Origin: JBOGZD01 sp050697155
GTDB taxonomy: Bacteria > Actinomycetota > Thermoleophilia > Solirubrobacterales > 70-9
Reading direction: 5' to 3'
DNA length: 9,749 nucleotides
Assembly (NCBI GenBank): GCA_050697155.1
Contig: JBOGZD010000105.1
Coordinates: forward strand, 1-9,749
The position numbers and the translations under genes are program-made. The notes beneath the pieces are model-generated. The model was not told the origin of the DNA and did not search any database. It was given only the letters and a program-made list of their open reading frames with translations. Shown in pieces: positions 1-7,574 of the stretch (position 1 is its first letter; every line of letters begins with the position of its first letter).

Positions 1-918
1 CCCGAACGCGCGATCGCGGAGATCGCGGCGTGCCAGCGCGGGGTCGTCGCGCGACGGCAGCTTCGCGCCGCCGGAGTGACCGACGATGCGATCGACGGGC
101 GGCTAAGAGCAGGACGGCTTCACGCTCTGTACCAGGGCGTCTACCTCGTGGGCCACGCGATTGCGCCCCCCGGTGCGCTTGAGCTCGGGGCGGTGCTGGC
201 TTGCGGTGACGCCGCGTACGTGAGTCATGCGACCGCCGCATACCTGCACGGCTTCCTCGACGAATCGCACACACAGGACGAGGTCGAGGTCACCGTCATC
301 GGCCGAAAGCCTCGTCCGAGGCGCAGAATCCGGATCCATTACGCAAGGGCGATCAACGCCGACGAAATCGGCACCCTGGACGGCCTCCCGATCACGAGCC
401 CCGCCCGCACCATCCTCGACCTGGCCGCCCGCCGGTCCCTCGACGATCTCGAGCAGCTGATCGCAGAGGGGCAAGCCCAGCGAGTCATCACCGAGGGTCA
501 GCTCCGCTCCCTGCTAGCCCGTCACCCCGGGCGTCGTGGGATCCGGAACGTGCGGCATCTCCTCGAACGCGACGACCCCCCGGCACGCACGCGCTCCCGC
601 GCCGAGCGCCGCTTCCTCGTCCTGATCCGCGACGCGGGCATCCCAGCCCCGGAAGTGAACGTGCGCCTCGCCCCCTACGTGCCTGACTTCCTTTGGCGCG
701 ACTACCGCGTGGCCGTCGAGGTTGACAGCTTCCGCTTTCACTCGGGACGAGCGAGATTCGAGGGCGATCGGCGCCGCGACCAGGATCTCGCCGTCGCGGG
801 CTTCACCGTGTTGCGCGTGACGTGGCGGCAGCTCACCGAAGAGCCCGAAGGCGTGGTCGCGCGGCTGGCGGTTGTGCTGGAGCGCCGGCGCGGGAGTCCC
901 GTCCGGAGCGCGGCCTGA
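1..918 (+). CDS. AbiEi-type antitoxin N-domain / DUF559 (Vsr-like) C-domain protein, 5' partial
   Basis: The frame is open from base 1, and the residues before the first possible start (GTG at 76) already read like this family's N-terminal helix-turn-helix (ERAIAEIAA..GVVARRQLRAAGV). The real start is therefore left of the window and about 305 residues are visible. The first ~150 resemble the winged-helix 'AbiEi antitoxin N-terminal' domain (GRLHALYQGVYLVG, then a SPARTILDLA stretch). From about residue 197 a DUF559/Vsr-like PD-(D/E)xK fold follows: RSRAERRF, then VPDFLW (Asp229), VAVEVDS (Glu240, Asp242), a FHSGRARFEGDRRRDQ stretch, and AGFTVLRVTWRQL. In this family the usual catalytic Lys is commonly replaced, as here, so nuclease activity is uncertain. 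It is a chromosomal family often found alone; its substrate and role are unknown. No AbiEii-like partner follows, since the next gene is convergent. Domain assignment is fairly secure; function is not. Confidence 0.85.
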   Translation, partial: PERAIAEIAACQRGVVARRQLRAAGVTDDAIDGRLRAGRLHALYQGVYLVGHAIAPPGALELGAVLACGDAAYVSHATAAYLHGFLDESHTQDEVEVTVIGRKPRPRRRIRIHYARAINADEIGTLDGLPITSPARTILDLAARRSLDDLEQLIAEGQAQRVITEGQLRSLLARHPGRRGIRNVRHLLERDDPPARTRSRAERRFLVLIRDAGIPAPEVNVRLAPYVPDFLWRDYRVAVEVDSFRFHSGRARFEGDRRRDQDLAVAGFTVLRVTWRQLTEEPEGVVARLAVVLERRRGSPVRSAA

Positions 919-940
919 CGGTCGTCCTGCCGGCGGGCGG

Positions 941-1225
941 CTAGTAGCGCGAGACCGCGCGCGAGCGGCCGCCGATCGCTCGCCAGACGAGCAGCAGGAT
1001 CACGGCGCCGATGATCGAGCCGAAGATCCCCGAGAGCTGGAGCGCGCCCTGGCCGAGGTCCTCGTCGAAGAGGATGTAGCCGAGAAAGCCGCCGACGAAG
1101 CTGCCGACGATCCCGAGCAGCACGGTGGCGAAGAACCCCATCGGGTCGGGCCCCGGCACCAGCAGCCTGGCGAGATAGCCGGCAATCGCCCCGACAAAGA
1201 GCAGGTAGAGGATCAGTCCAAACAT
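941..1225 (-). CDS. GlsB/YeaQ/YmgE family stress-response membrane protein
   Basis: This 94-residue protein starts at ATG and is almost entirely hydrophobic and glycine-rich. It has three predicted membrane spans at about residues 2-22, 30-52 and 64-83, and a basic C-terminus (WRAIGGRSRAVSRY). The PGPDPMGFFATVLLGIVGS segment followed by GGFLGY is the hallmark of the transglycosylase-associated (PF04226) family. Length and three-span topology are normal for it. Members sit in the inner membrane and are often induced by acid or general stress; no biochemical activity is established, and the 'transglycosylase-associated' name is historical. It lies 67 bases downstream of the sulfotransferase fusion gene on the same strand and may be co-transcribed with it, or driven from the gap. 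Its stop is 22 bases from the stop of the convergent DUF559 gene. Confidence 0.9.
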   Translation of the reverse strand: MFGLILYLLFVGAIAGYLARLLVPGPDPMGFFATVLLGIVGSFVGGFLGYILFDEDLGQGALQLSGIFGSIIGAVILLLVWRAIGGRSRAVSRY

Positions 1226-1292
1226 CGACTCGGCGCCCCACTACCCCGTTTCGACCACCTTCTCACGCCCGAGGCGCTCGGCCACGGTCTGC

Positions 1293-3185
1293 TTACCGCA
1301 CCGCCTCCTCCGGCAGCGCGAACGCGGTCAGGGTCGCCTCGCCCTCCTCGCCCGCGATCTCGGGGAAGCGGTACCACGGGACGACGGCGACGTCGAAGAT
1401 CTCCTGCACCTGCTCCTCGAAGCGCACGAAGCCGGCCGTCTCGCCGCGCTCGATGTCGACCACCCAGACCCCGCAGACCTGCTCGTCGAGGTGCTCGGCG
1501 ACCGGTAGGCCGGCGCCGTCGGGGCCCTCGCGAAGCTGAGAGACGCCGACGAACGCGAGCCGGTCGGCGAACCCGAGCCCGCGAGCGAAGCCGGGCAGCT
1601 CGGCGACCGTTTCCTTCTCCCCGCTCTCGGGGTCGATCGCGACCATCGTGCCCGTCCCAGACTCGAGCGCCCACAGCCGATCGCGGTGCCAGCGCGGCGA
1701 GTGCGGGAGCGAGAGCCCCCGGGCGACGACGCGGTCCTCGTCGACGGCGATCACGCAGCCGCCGTCGAGCTTGCGCTCGCGCCAGCCGTCGGGCTCGTCG
1801 GTCTCGCCGAGCGCGGTCACGTAGGCGACCTCGTCGTCGGCGATCGCGAGCCCGGTGAGGTGGCAGCGGTCGCCGTCGGCGAGCTCGGAGACGAAGGGCG
1901 GCTGCCAGCGGGGGAGGAGGCTGTGGTCCTGGTCGAGCGTCGCCAGGCAGTCGAAGCGGCTGGCGACGAACCACAGCTCGTCGCCGGCGAAGCCGAGCTC
2001 GCGGGTGCCGGCGTCGCCGGTGTAGTGGCGGTTGCGGGGCAGGTAGCAGGCGTCGTGCGGCTCGGCCCGCTCGAGCCGCTCGGCGGCCTCGAGCGAGTTG
2101 CGGTAGTCCCAGACCTCGGCGCGGGCCCCGACCGCGAGCCGGTCCCGGGTCACCGCGATCCCGGTCGGGCGCCTCAGGTTGCGAAAGTGGGTGTTGACCC
2201 GGGCGCGGTCGCGGCGCATGCAGACGAGCTTGCCGGTCCCGTAGGTGCTGACCAGCAGCGAGGCGCCGAGCTGGCCGAGGATGCGGGGGAAGTTGCCCGT
2301 GTAGACGCTGCGCAGCGGCGAGTCGGCGTCGGGGGTGGGGGTGGGGCGGCGCGAGACCGGGGAGGCGATCAGGTCGCGGGCTCGCTCGGCGAGCCCGGTG
2401 GTCCGTGGCATGACCGCCTGAAGGCGCTCGGAATGCTCCTCCTGGGTGCGGCGACTGGGGCTCACCACGTGGCTCATCGGGTCGCCGTCGACCGGCTTCC
2501 CCTCCCACTCGAGGCCGAGGAAGCTGCACAGCCGCCGCAGTTCGCGCTGGGGCTCGGCGACGAGCGCGGCGAAGTCGCTCACGCACCAGCGCTGCGGCTC
2601 CAGGCGCTCGAGGTCCTCGAGCAGCGTCCTGGTGGTGATCAGCCACTGCTCGCCGGCGATCTCTGCCACCGGGCGGTCGGCCAGCTCGCGCCAGCCGGGC
2701 ACCAGCAGCATCGACCACGGCGGCCCCGGCCAGTCGGGCAGGTTCGGGTAGGTGACGAAGGAGCCCGACTCCCAGGCCTCGACCATGCCGGCGACGGTGT
2801 CGCGCGGCTCGCGATAGAGGTAGACGAACGCCGCGTCTCCGAACACGGCGTCGAGGTAGGGCACCCGCAGGGCGTGGCGGGGGGTCGCGTCGAGCATGCG
2901 CGGGGGCGGGTCGGCAACCAGCGCGGAGCCGTTGCTCTCGGACAGCGCCCGCTGGAGGCGCTCGCGCAGGCGCACGGATGCCTCCGGGGTGGCGTCGTCG
3001 GCGGTTCGGCGGTTGCTGTCGTGACCGCGACTGGCCGGATCGAGCTCCTCGGCGAGGTCGAAGATCGCTCGCTCGCCCTCCTCCAGCCGGCGCACGCTCG
3101 GCGACTGTCCGAGCGCCCGGTAGAGGAACGAGGACCCCGATTGGGGCGGGGCGACGATGAAGATCGGTCTTGCGAGAGGATCCAC
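1293..3185 (-). CDS. Sulfotransferase-TIGR03032 fusion protein
   Basis: About 630 residues from the GTG at 3185; a GTG at 3275 would add 30 Arg-rich residues. I prefer 3185 because the sulfotransferase fold begins at once (RPIFIVAPPQSGSS, residues 6-19), a TAACTT -10-like hexamer lies 10 bases upstream, and the longer form runs into the PEP carboxykinase leader. Residues ~5-270 form a sulfotransferase domain: 5'-phosphosulfate loop PPQSGSS (13-19) and 3'-phosphate motif YREPRDTVAGMVE (Arg125, Arg128). A Pro/Thr linker (PTPTP, ~281-286) leads into a TIGR03032 domain (~290-610) with conserved blocks STYGTGKLV, HFRNLRRPTGIAV, RCHLTGLA, VTALGETD, HSPRWH and VQEIFDV, probably a beta-propeller-like fold of unknown role. 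Gln15 stands where Lys or Arg normally contacts the sulfonate donor. No signal peptide is seen. Acceptor unknown; PAPS-dependent transfer is inferred from family only. Confidence 0.85.
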   Translation of the reverse strand: MDPLARPIFIVAPPQSGSSFLYRALGQSPSVRRLEEGERAIFDLAEELDPASRGHDSNRRTADDATPEASVRLRERLQRALSESNGSALVADPPPRMLDATPRHALRVPYLDAVFGDAAFVYLYREPRDTVAGMVEAWESGSFVTYPNLPDWPGPPWSMLLVPGWRELADRPVAEIAGEQWLITTRTLLEDLERLEPQRWCVSDFAALVAEPQRELRRLCSFLGLEWEGKPVDGDPMSHVVSPSRRTQEEHSERLQAVMPRTTGLAERARDLIASPVSRRPTPTPDADSPLRSVYTGNFPRILGQLGASLLVSTYGTGKLVCMRRDRARVNTHFRNLRRPTGIAVTRDRLAVGARAEVWDYRNSLEAAERLERAEPHDACYLPRNRHYTGDAGTRELGFAGDELWFVASRFDCLATLDQDHSLLPRWQPPFVSELADGDRCHLTGLAIADDEVAYVTALGETDEPDGWRERKLDGGCVIAVDEDRVVARGLSLPHSPRWHRDRLWALESGTGTMVAIDPESGEKETVAELPGFARGLGFADRLAFVGVSQLREGPDGAGLPVAEHLDEQVCGVWVVDIERGETAGFVRFEEQVQEIFDVAVVPWYRFPEIAGEEGEATLTAFALPEEAVR

Positions 3186-3195
3186 GTGAGGCTGG

Positions 3196-3201
3196 AAGTT
3201 A
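3196..3201 (-). promoter_or_regulatory. Candidate -10 element of the sulfotransferase-TIGR03032 gene
   Basis: On the minus strand TAACTT (TANNNT) ends 10 bases before the GTG at 3185, which would give a leaderless or very short-leader mRNA. No convincing -35 is visible 16-18 bases upstream. This is the main support for choosing the shorter start. Confidence 0.35.
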
Positions 3202-3255
3202 GAGGCGTCGACGAGGGTTGTGCGCCTGCGTCTGGCCGGGTAGGGCAGAATGGCT

Positions 3256-3292
3256 GCCCCAGAGGGGGCCTTCACGCCGGGGCACAGCCCCG
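3256..3292 (+). promoter_or_regulatory. Structured leader of the PEP carboxykinase gene
   Basis: Two adjacent G/C hairpins lie ahead of the coding region: GCCCC (3256-3260) with GGGGC (3265-3269), and CGGGGC (3278-3283) with GCCCCG (3287-3292), loop ACA. The arms are interchangeable: 3256-3260 can also pair with 3279-3283, and 3265-3269 with 3287-3291, so two mutually exclusive folds exist. No U-tract follows the second hairpin, so it is not a standard terminator. Whether it is transcribed depends on the unmapped start site. A weak promoter-like pair (TTGTGC at 3218, 17-base spacer, TAGGGC at 3241) would put it in the mRNA leader. Confidence 0.35.
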
Positions 3293-3308
3293 ATCAAACC
3301 CGCGAGAG

Positions 3309-3313
3309 AGGAG
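3309..3313 (+). promoter_or_regulatory. Ribosome binding site deciding the TTG start of PEP carboxykinase
   Basis: AGGAG, within the purine run 3305-3313, is the only good Shine-Dalgarno upstream of the PEP carboxykinase homology. The in-frame TTG at 3314 abuts it and is too close. The TTG at 3326 is 12 bases away, slightly long, but GTTGA (3313-3317) and TCAAC (3321-3325) can pair around a GCT loop and would shorten the effective distance. Both TTG codons are followed by AGC. Confidence 0.6.
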
Positions 3314-3325
3314 TTGAGCTTCAAC

Positions 3326-5152
<1,827 letters not shown>

Positions 5153-5644
5153 TCGCGGCGAGCTCGTCGAGGTCGATCCGGTCCACCGGGCGTCCCGCCG
5201 CTCTCTTCATCGCCATCAGGTCGTCGGGCGAGGCGACGAGGACCTGAAACCCGTTCAGGTCCATCCGCTCGGCTCGGCGGCGTAACGACGCGTAAGGAGG
5301 AGCGCCGTCCACGCGGCGATGGATATCCAGCCACCCGTCCCGCGTGGTCAGGGTGAGCAGCTCTACGCTCGCCAGCGTGCGGTGATCGGGGACGAACTCG
5401 GGAACCTCCTCCACCGCGCGAAGGCGGGCCTCGAGCTCGACGAGCGTCTTGCCGAGCCCCCGGAGGTTTTCATCGTCGGGCGCGAACACGATGTCGAGGT
5501 CGCGCGTCAGGCGTGATGAGCCGTGAAGCAGCATCGCGACGCCGCCGATGACCACGAAGTCGACGCCGGCCGCGGTGAGTCGGCGCAGCATGTCAACGAC
5601 ATCGAGCTCGGGCCATTCGGCCGGCCGCAGGTCCTTGGGGTCCA

Positions 5645-5977
5645 CTAGCCGTCTTGCTTGCGGACGGTTGGCGCGAGCTGCCGCAAGCTCGCGTATGCCG
5701 AGCTGAAGTGGCGCAGGCGCTCGGCCGGGCTGCGTCGCAGGCTGCTGACGATCATCGTCTCGTCGAGTGGGGGATAGCTGCTCGGCTCGAGCTCGACGTG
5801 GAGGCTGTTGCCGGTGGCCGCGATCGCCCATTGAAAAGTCTCGAACCGGGGATTGGCGTCCGGCGCTTCCAGTCGCGCGACGGCGGACTGCGTCGTTGCA
5901 AGTCGGCGCGCCAGCTCGGCCTGGGTGAGGCCGGCGGCAACGCGGGACTCCTTGAGCACTGGGCCGGGGAGGATCAT
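5645..5977 (-). CDS. XRE-family helix-turn-helix protein, putative antitoxin/autorepressor
   Basis: A 110-residue protein from the ATG at 5977. A TTG nine codons upstream (6004) lies inside the operator repeats and is unlikely. Residues ~7-60 form a Cro/C1-type HTH: LKESRVAAGLTQAELARRL, then recognition helix TTQSAVARLE (28-37), then FQWAIAATGNSLHVEL. The C-terminal tail (DETMIVSSLRRSPAERLRHF, then SAYASLRQL) is charged and helical, a plausible partner-binding arm. Its stop overlaps the start of the nucleotidyltransferase gene by one base, so the two form a strict operon. The upstream region carries three copies of an ATCGCA half-site around TACAAT, which suggests it represses its own operon. 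There is no Shine-Dalgarno; the ATG lies 9 bases after TACAAT, consistent with a leaderless mRNA. Antitoxin function is inferred from gene order and size. Confidence 0.85.
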   Translation of the reverse strand: MILPGPVLKESRVAAGLTQAELARRLATTQSAVARLEAPDANPRFETFQWAIAATGNSLHVELEPSSYPPLDETMIVSSLRRSPAERLRHFSSAYASLRQLAPTVRKQDG

Positions 5978-5981
5978 GCTG

Positions 5982-6013
5982 ATCGCATTGTAGCTATATC
6001 GCAAGAATGCGAT
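5982..6013 (-). promoter_or_regulatory. Operator-like half-sites over the promoter of the XRE/nucleotidyltransferase operon
   Basis: ATCGCATT (5982-5989) and its exact reverse complement AATGCGAT (6006-6013) flank 16 bases. Inside, TATCGCA (5997-6003) and TGCGATA (6008-6014) form a second perfect 7-base inverted repeat with a 4-base spacer. That gives three ATCGCA half-sites, two of them in alternating orientation. On the minus strand TACAAT (5992-5987), five of six bases of the -10 consensus, lies between them and ends 9 bases before the ATG at 5977. A dimeric repressor bound here would block RNA polymerase. The block is visibly more A/T-rich than its surroundings. No good -35 is seen. Confidence 0.6.
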
Positions 6014-6026
6014 ACCGTAACACCCG

Positions 6027-6048
6027 CGGTGTACGAGGCTCTACACCG
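6027..6048 (-). terminator. Stem-loop after the CoA-ester lyase gene, possible terminator
   Basis: CGGTGTA (6027-6033) and TACACCG (6042-6048) form a perfect 7-base inverted repeat around an 8-base loop. It begins 9 bases beyond the stop of the lyase gene and lies between it and the XRE promoter, where a terminator is expected. No T-rich run follows on the minus strand, so it is not a canonical intrinsic terminator. It could also be a protein-binding palindrome. Confidence 0.35.
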
Positions 6049-6056
6049 TTGGTGAA

Positions 6057-7106
6057 TCAGAGCTCGTAGGCCTCGGCCAGCTCCGGGTCCTTGCGGGCCA
6101 GCATCTCGGCCAGCGAGACCATCACCTTGCACTGCTTCCAGGTCGCGTCGTCCTGCATCTTGCCGTCGATCATGTGGACGCCGCGGCCGTCGGGGATCGC
6201 CTCGAGCACCTTCTTCGCGAACTTGACCTCGTCCGGCGGCGGGCTGAAGACGCGCTTGGCGATCTCGATCTGGGCCGGGTGCAACGACCAGGCGCCGACG
6301 CAGCCGAGCAGGAAGGCGGCGCGGAACTGGGTCTCGCAGCCCTCGGTGTCCTTGATGTCGCCATAGGGGCCGTAGAAGGGCAGGATCCCGGCCGACGTGC
6401 AGGCGTCGACCATGCGCGCGATCGAGTAGTGCCAGGGATCCTGCTGCGCGGTCGCCCGCGGCGACTCGGGATCGTCGGGATCGGGATCCTCGATCACCCG
6501 GTAGGCGGGGTGTCCGCCGCCGACCCGGGTGGTCTTCATCCGCCGGAAGGCGGCCAGATCGGCGGGGCCGAAGCTCATCCCCTGCATCCGAGGGCTCGCC
6601 TGGGCGATCTCCTCGAGGTTGACGACCCCGGTCGAGGTCTCGAGGATCGCGTGGACCAGCAGCGGCCGCTCGAGCCCCGCCTTTGCCTCGAGCTGCGCCA
6701 GCAGGCGGTCGACGTAGTGGATGTCCCAGGCGCCCTCGACCTTGGGCACCATGACCACGTCGAGCCGGTCGCCGATCTCGCCGACGAGCTCGGTGAGGTC
6801 GTCGAGCACCCACGGGCTCTCGAGCGAGTTCACCCTCGTCCAGAGCTGGGTCTCGCCGAGCTCGAGCTCCTTGCCGACCCGGATCAGCCCCTCGCGCGCT
6901 GCGAGCTTGCGGTCGGCGGGGATCGCGTCCTCGAGGTTGCCGAGGAGGATGTCGACGCCGGCCGCAATCTCGGGTGCCTTGGCAGCCATCTTCTCGTTCG
7001 AGAAGTCGAGGAAATGGATCATCCGCGAGGGCTTGAACGGGATCTCGCGAACCGGCTCGGGCGCCCCGAGCGCGAGCGGCTCGAAGAAGTCGCGGGGATG
7101 GCGCAT
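6057..7106 (-). CDS. HpcH/HpaI-family CoA-ester lyase (malyl-CoA/citramalyl-CoA lyase-like)
   Basis: 349 residues from the ATG at 7106 (MRHPRDFFEPLALG). The frame stays open upstream, but that part reads as antisense of neighbouring genes. The TIM-barrel lyase core is complete: MIHFLDFSNEKM, LLGNLEDAIP, LWTRVNS, VMVPKVEG, HAILETSTGV (Glu156) and MSFGPADLAA (Asp183). Glu156 and Asp183 are the expected Mg2+ ligands, spaced 27 residues apart as in characterised malyl-CoA lyases, and are followed by ILPFYGPYGD and WSLHPAQI near the C-terminus. The family reversibly cleaves 3-hydroxydicarboxyl-CoA thioesters: malyl-CoA to acetyl-CoA plus glyoxylate, beta-methylmalyl-CoA to propionyl-CoA plus glyoxylate, or citramalyl-CoA to acetyl-CoA plus pyruvate. 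The sequence does not settle which. It belongs to a long actinobacterial subgroup with an insert around residues 195-225. It is divergent from the GNAT gene with only 18 bases between starts. Confidence 0.9.
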   Translation of the reverse strand: MRHPRDFFEPLALGAPEPVREIPFKPSRMIHFLDFSNEKMAAKAPEIAAGVDILLGNLEDAIPADRKLAAREGLIRVGKELELGETQLWTRVNSLESPWVLDDLTELVGEIGDRLDVVMVPKVEGAWDIHYVDRLLAQLEAKAGLERPLLVHAILETSTGVVNLEEIAQASPRMQGMSFGPADLAAFRRMKTTRVGGGHPAYRVIEDPDPDDPESPRATAQQDPWHYSIARMVDACTSAGILPFYGPYGDIKDTEGCETQFRAAFLLGCVGAWSLHPAQIEIAKRVFSPPPDEVKFAKKVLEAIPDGRGVHMIDGKMQDDATWKQCKVMVSLAEMLARKDPELAEAYEL

Positions 7107-7113
7107 GTCCGCC

Positions 7114-7119
7114 AATCTA
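7114..7119 (-). promoter_or_regulatory. Candidate -10 of the CoA-ester lyase gene, overlapping a possible GNAT -10
   Basis: On the minus strand TAGATT (TANNNT) ends 7 bases before the lyase ATG at 7106. On the plus strand CAATCT (7113-7118) ends 6 bases before the GNAT GTG at 7125. The hexamers coincide and lie beside the 8-base palindrome TCTATAGA (7116-7123). Neither gene shows a Shine-Dalgarno, so both mRNAs may be leaderless. Sequence inspection only. Confidence 0.35.
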
Positions 7120-7124
7120 TAGAC

Positions 7125-7574
7125 GTGGCCTTCGAAGTTCGCTCCGCCCGCACGGACGAGATCCCGGACCTGATCCCTCTGTACGAGTGGCTGTTCGCGC
7201 CGCCGGGCTCGACCCCGAGCCAGTGGGACCCGAAGCGGGCGGCGGTGGCGCTGCGCGAGGCGATCGACTCCCACGATGCGTGCGTGCTGGTCGCGGTTGA
7301 GGGCGGGGAGTTGGTGGGGATCTGCACCGCCTACCAGGACCTGCACTCGGTCCGGTTCGGCTACCGAGCCTGGGTCGAGGACCTGGCCGTCGACCCCACC
7401 CGGCGCTCCCAGGGCGTCGGCAAGGCCCTGCTCAACGCCGCCAAGGACTGGGCGCGCGAGCGCGGCGCCACCCACCTCGAGCTCGACTCGGCCGAGTCGC
7501 GCACCGATGCCCACCGCTTCTACGAGCGCGAGCGCCCGAGCTGGCGCTCGGTCAGCTACGCCTGGGAGCTCTGA
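7125..7574 (+). CDS. GNAT-family N-acetyltransferase
   Basis: 149 residues from the GTG at 7125 (AFEVRSARTDEIPDL). An ATG at 7098 would add nine residues (AHVRQSIDV) but would lie inside the lyase coding start, so the GTG is preferred. The GNAT fold is clear: beta-1 FEVRSAR, the N-terminal helix IPDLIPLYEWL, VLVAVEGGELVGICTAY (54-70), then motif A WVEDLAVDPTRRSQGVGKAL (83-102). The acetyl-CoA pyrophosphate loop is SQGVGK (95-100), followed by LLNAAKDWARERGATHLEL and motif B DAHRFYER (128-135). The enzyme would transfer acetyl from acetyl-CoA to an amine; nothing in sequence or context shows the acceptor. Its last 19 bases overlap the 3' end of the convergent SnoaL-like gene. Confidence 0.88.
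   Translation: MAFEVRSARTDEIPDLIPLYEWLFAPPGSTPSQWDPKRAAVALREAIDSHDACVLVAVEGGELVGICTAYQDLHSVRFGYRAWVEDLAVDPTRRSQGVGKALLNAAKDWARERGATHLELDSAESRTDAHRFYERERPSWRSVSYAWEL

Noticed and set aside
1269..1281. Hairpin CCGAG-GCG-CTCGG as a terminator for the sulfotransferase fusion gene
   Set aside because: Only five pairs with no following T-run, and such hairpins are frequent by chance at this GC content.
1226..1292. Stress sigma-factor promoter for the GlsB-like gene (GGGTAG on the minus strand resembles GGGTAT)
   Set aside because: No GTTT-like -35 lies 14-15 bases upstream; the best matches there are GAGA and TGAG. Not reportable as a site.
1686..3317. Long plus-strand open frame (about 540 codons) opposite the sulfotransferase-TIGR03032 gene
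   Set aside because: Composition is Val/Ala/Gly/Arg-rich without domains, while the minus-strand frame shows two conserved families.
5646..5831. N-terminal extension of the nucleotidyltransferase
   Set aside because: The extra residues are the XRE gene in another frame (Arg/Gln-rich). The GTG overlapping the XRE stop is the natural coupled start.
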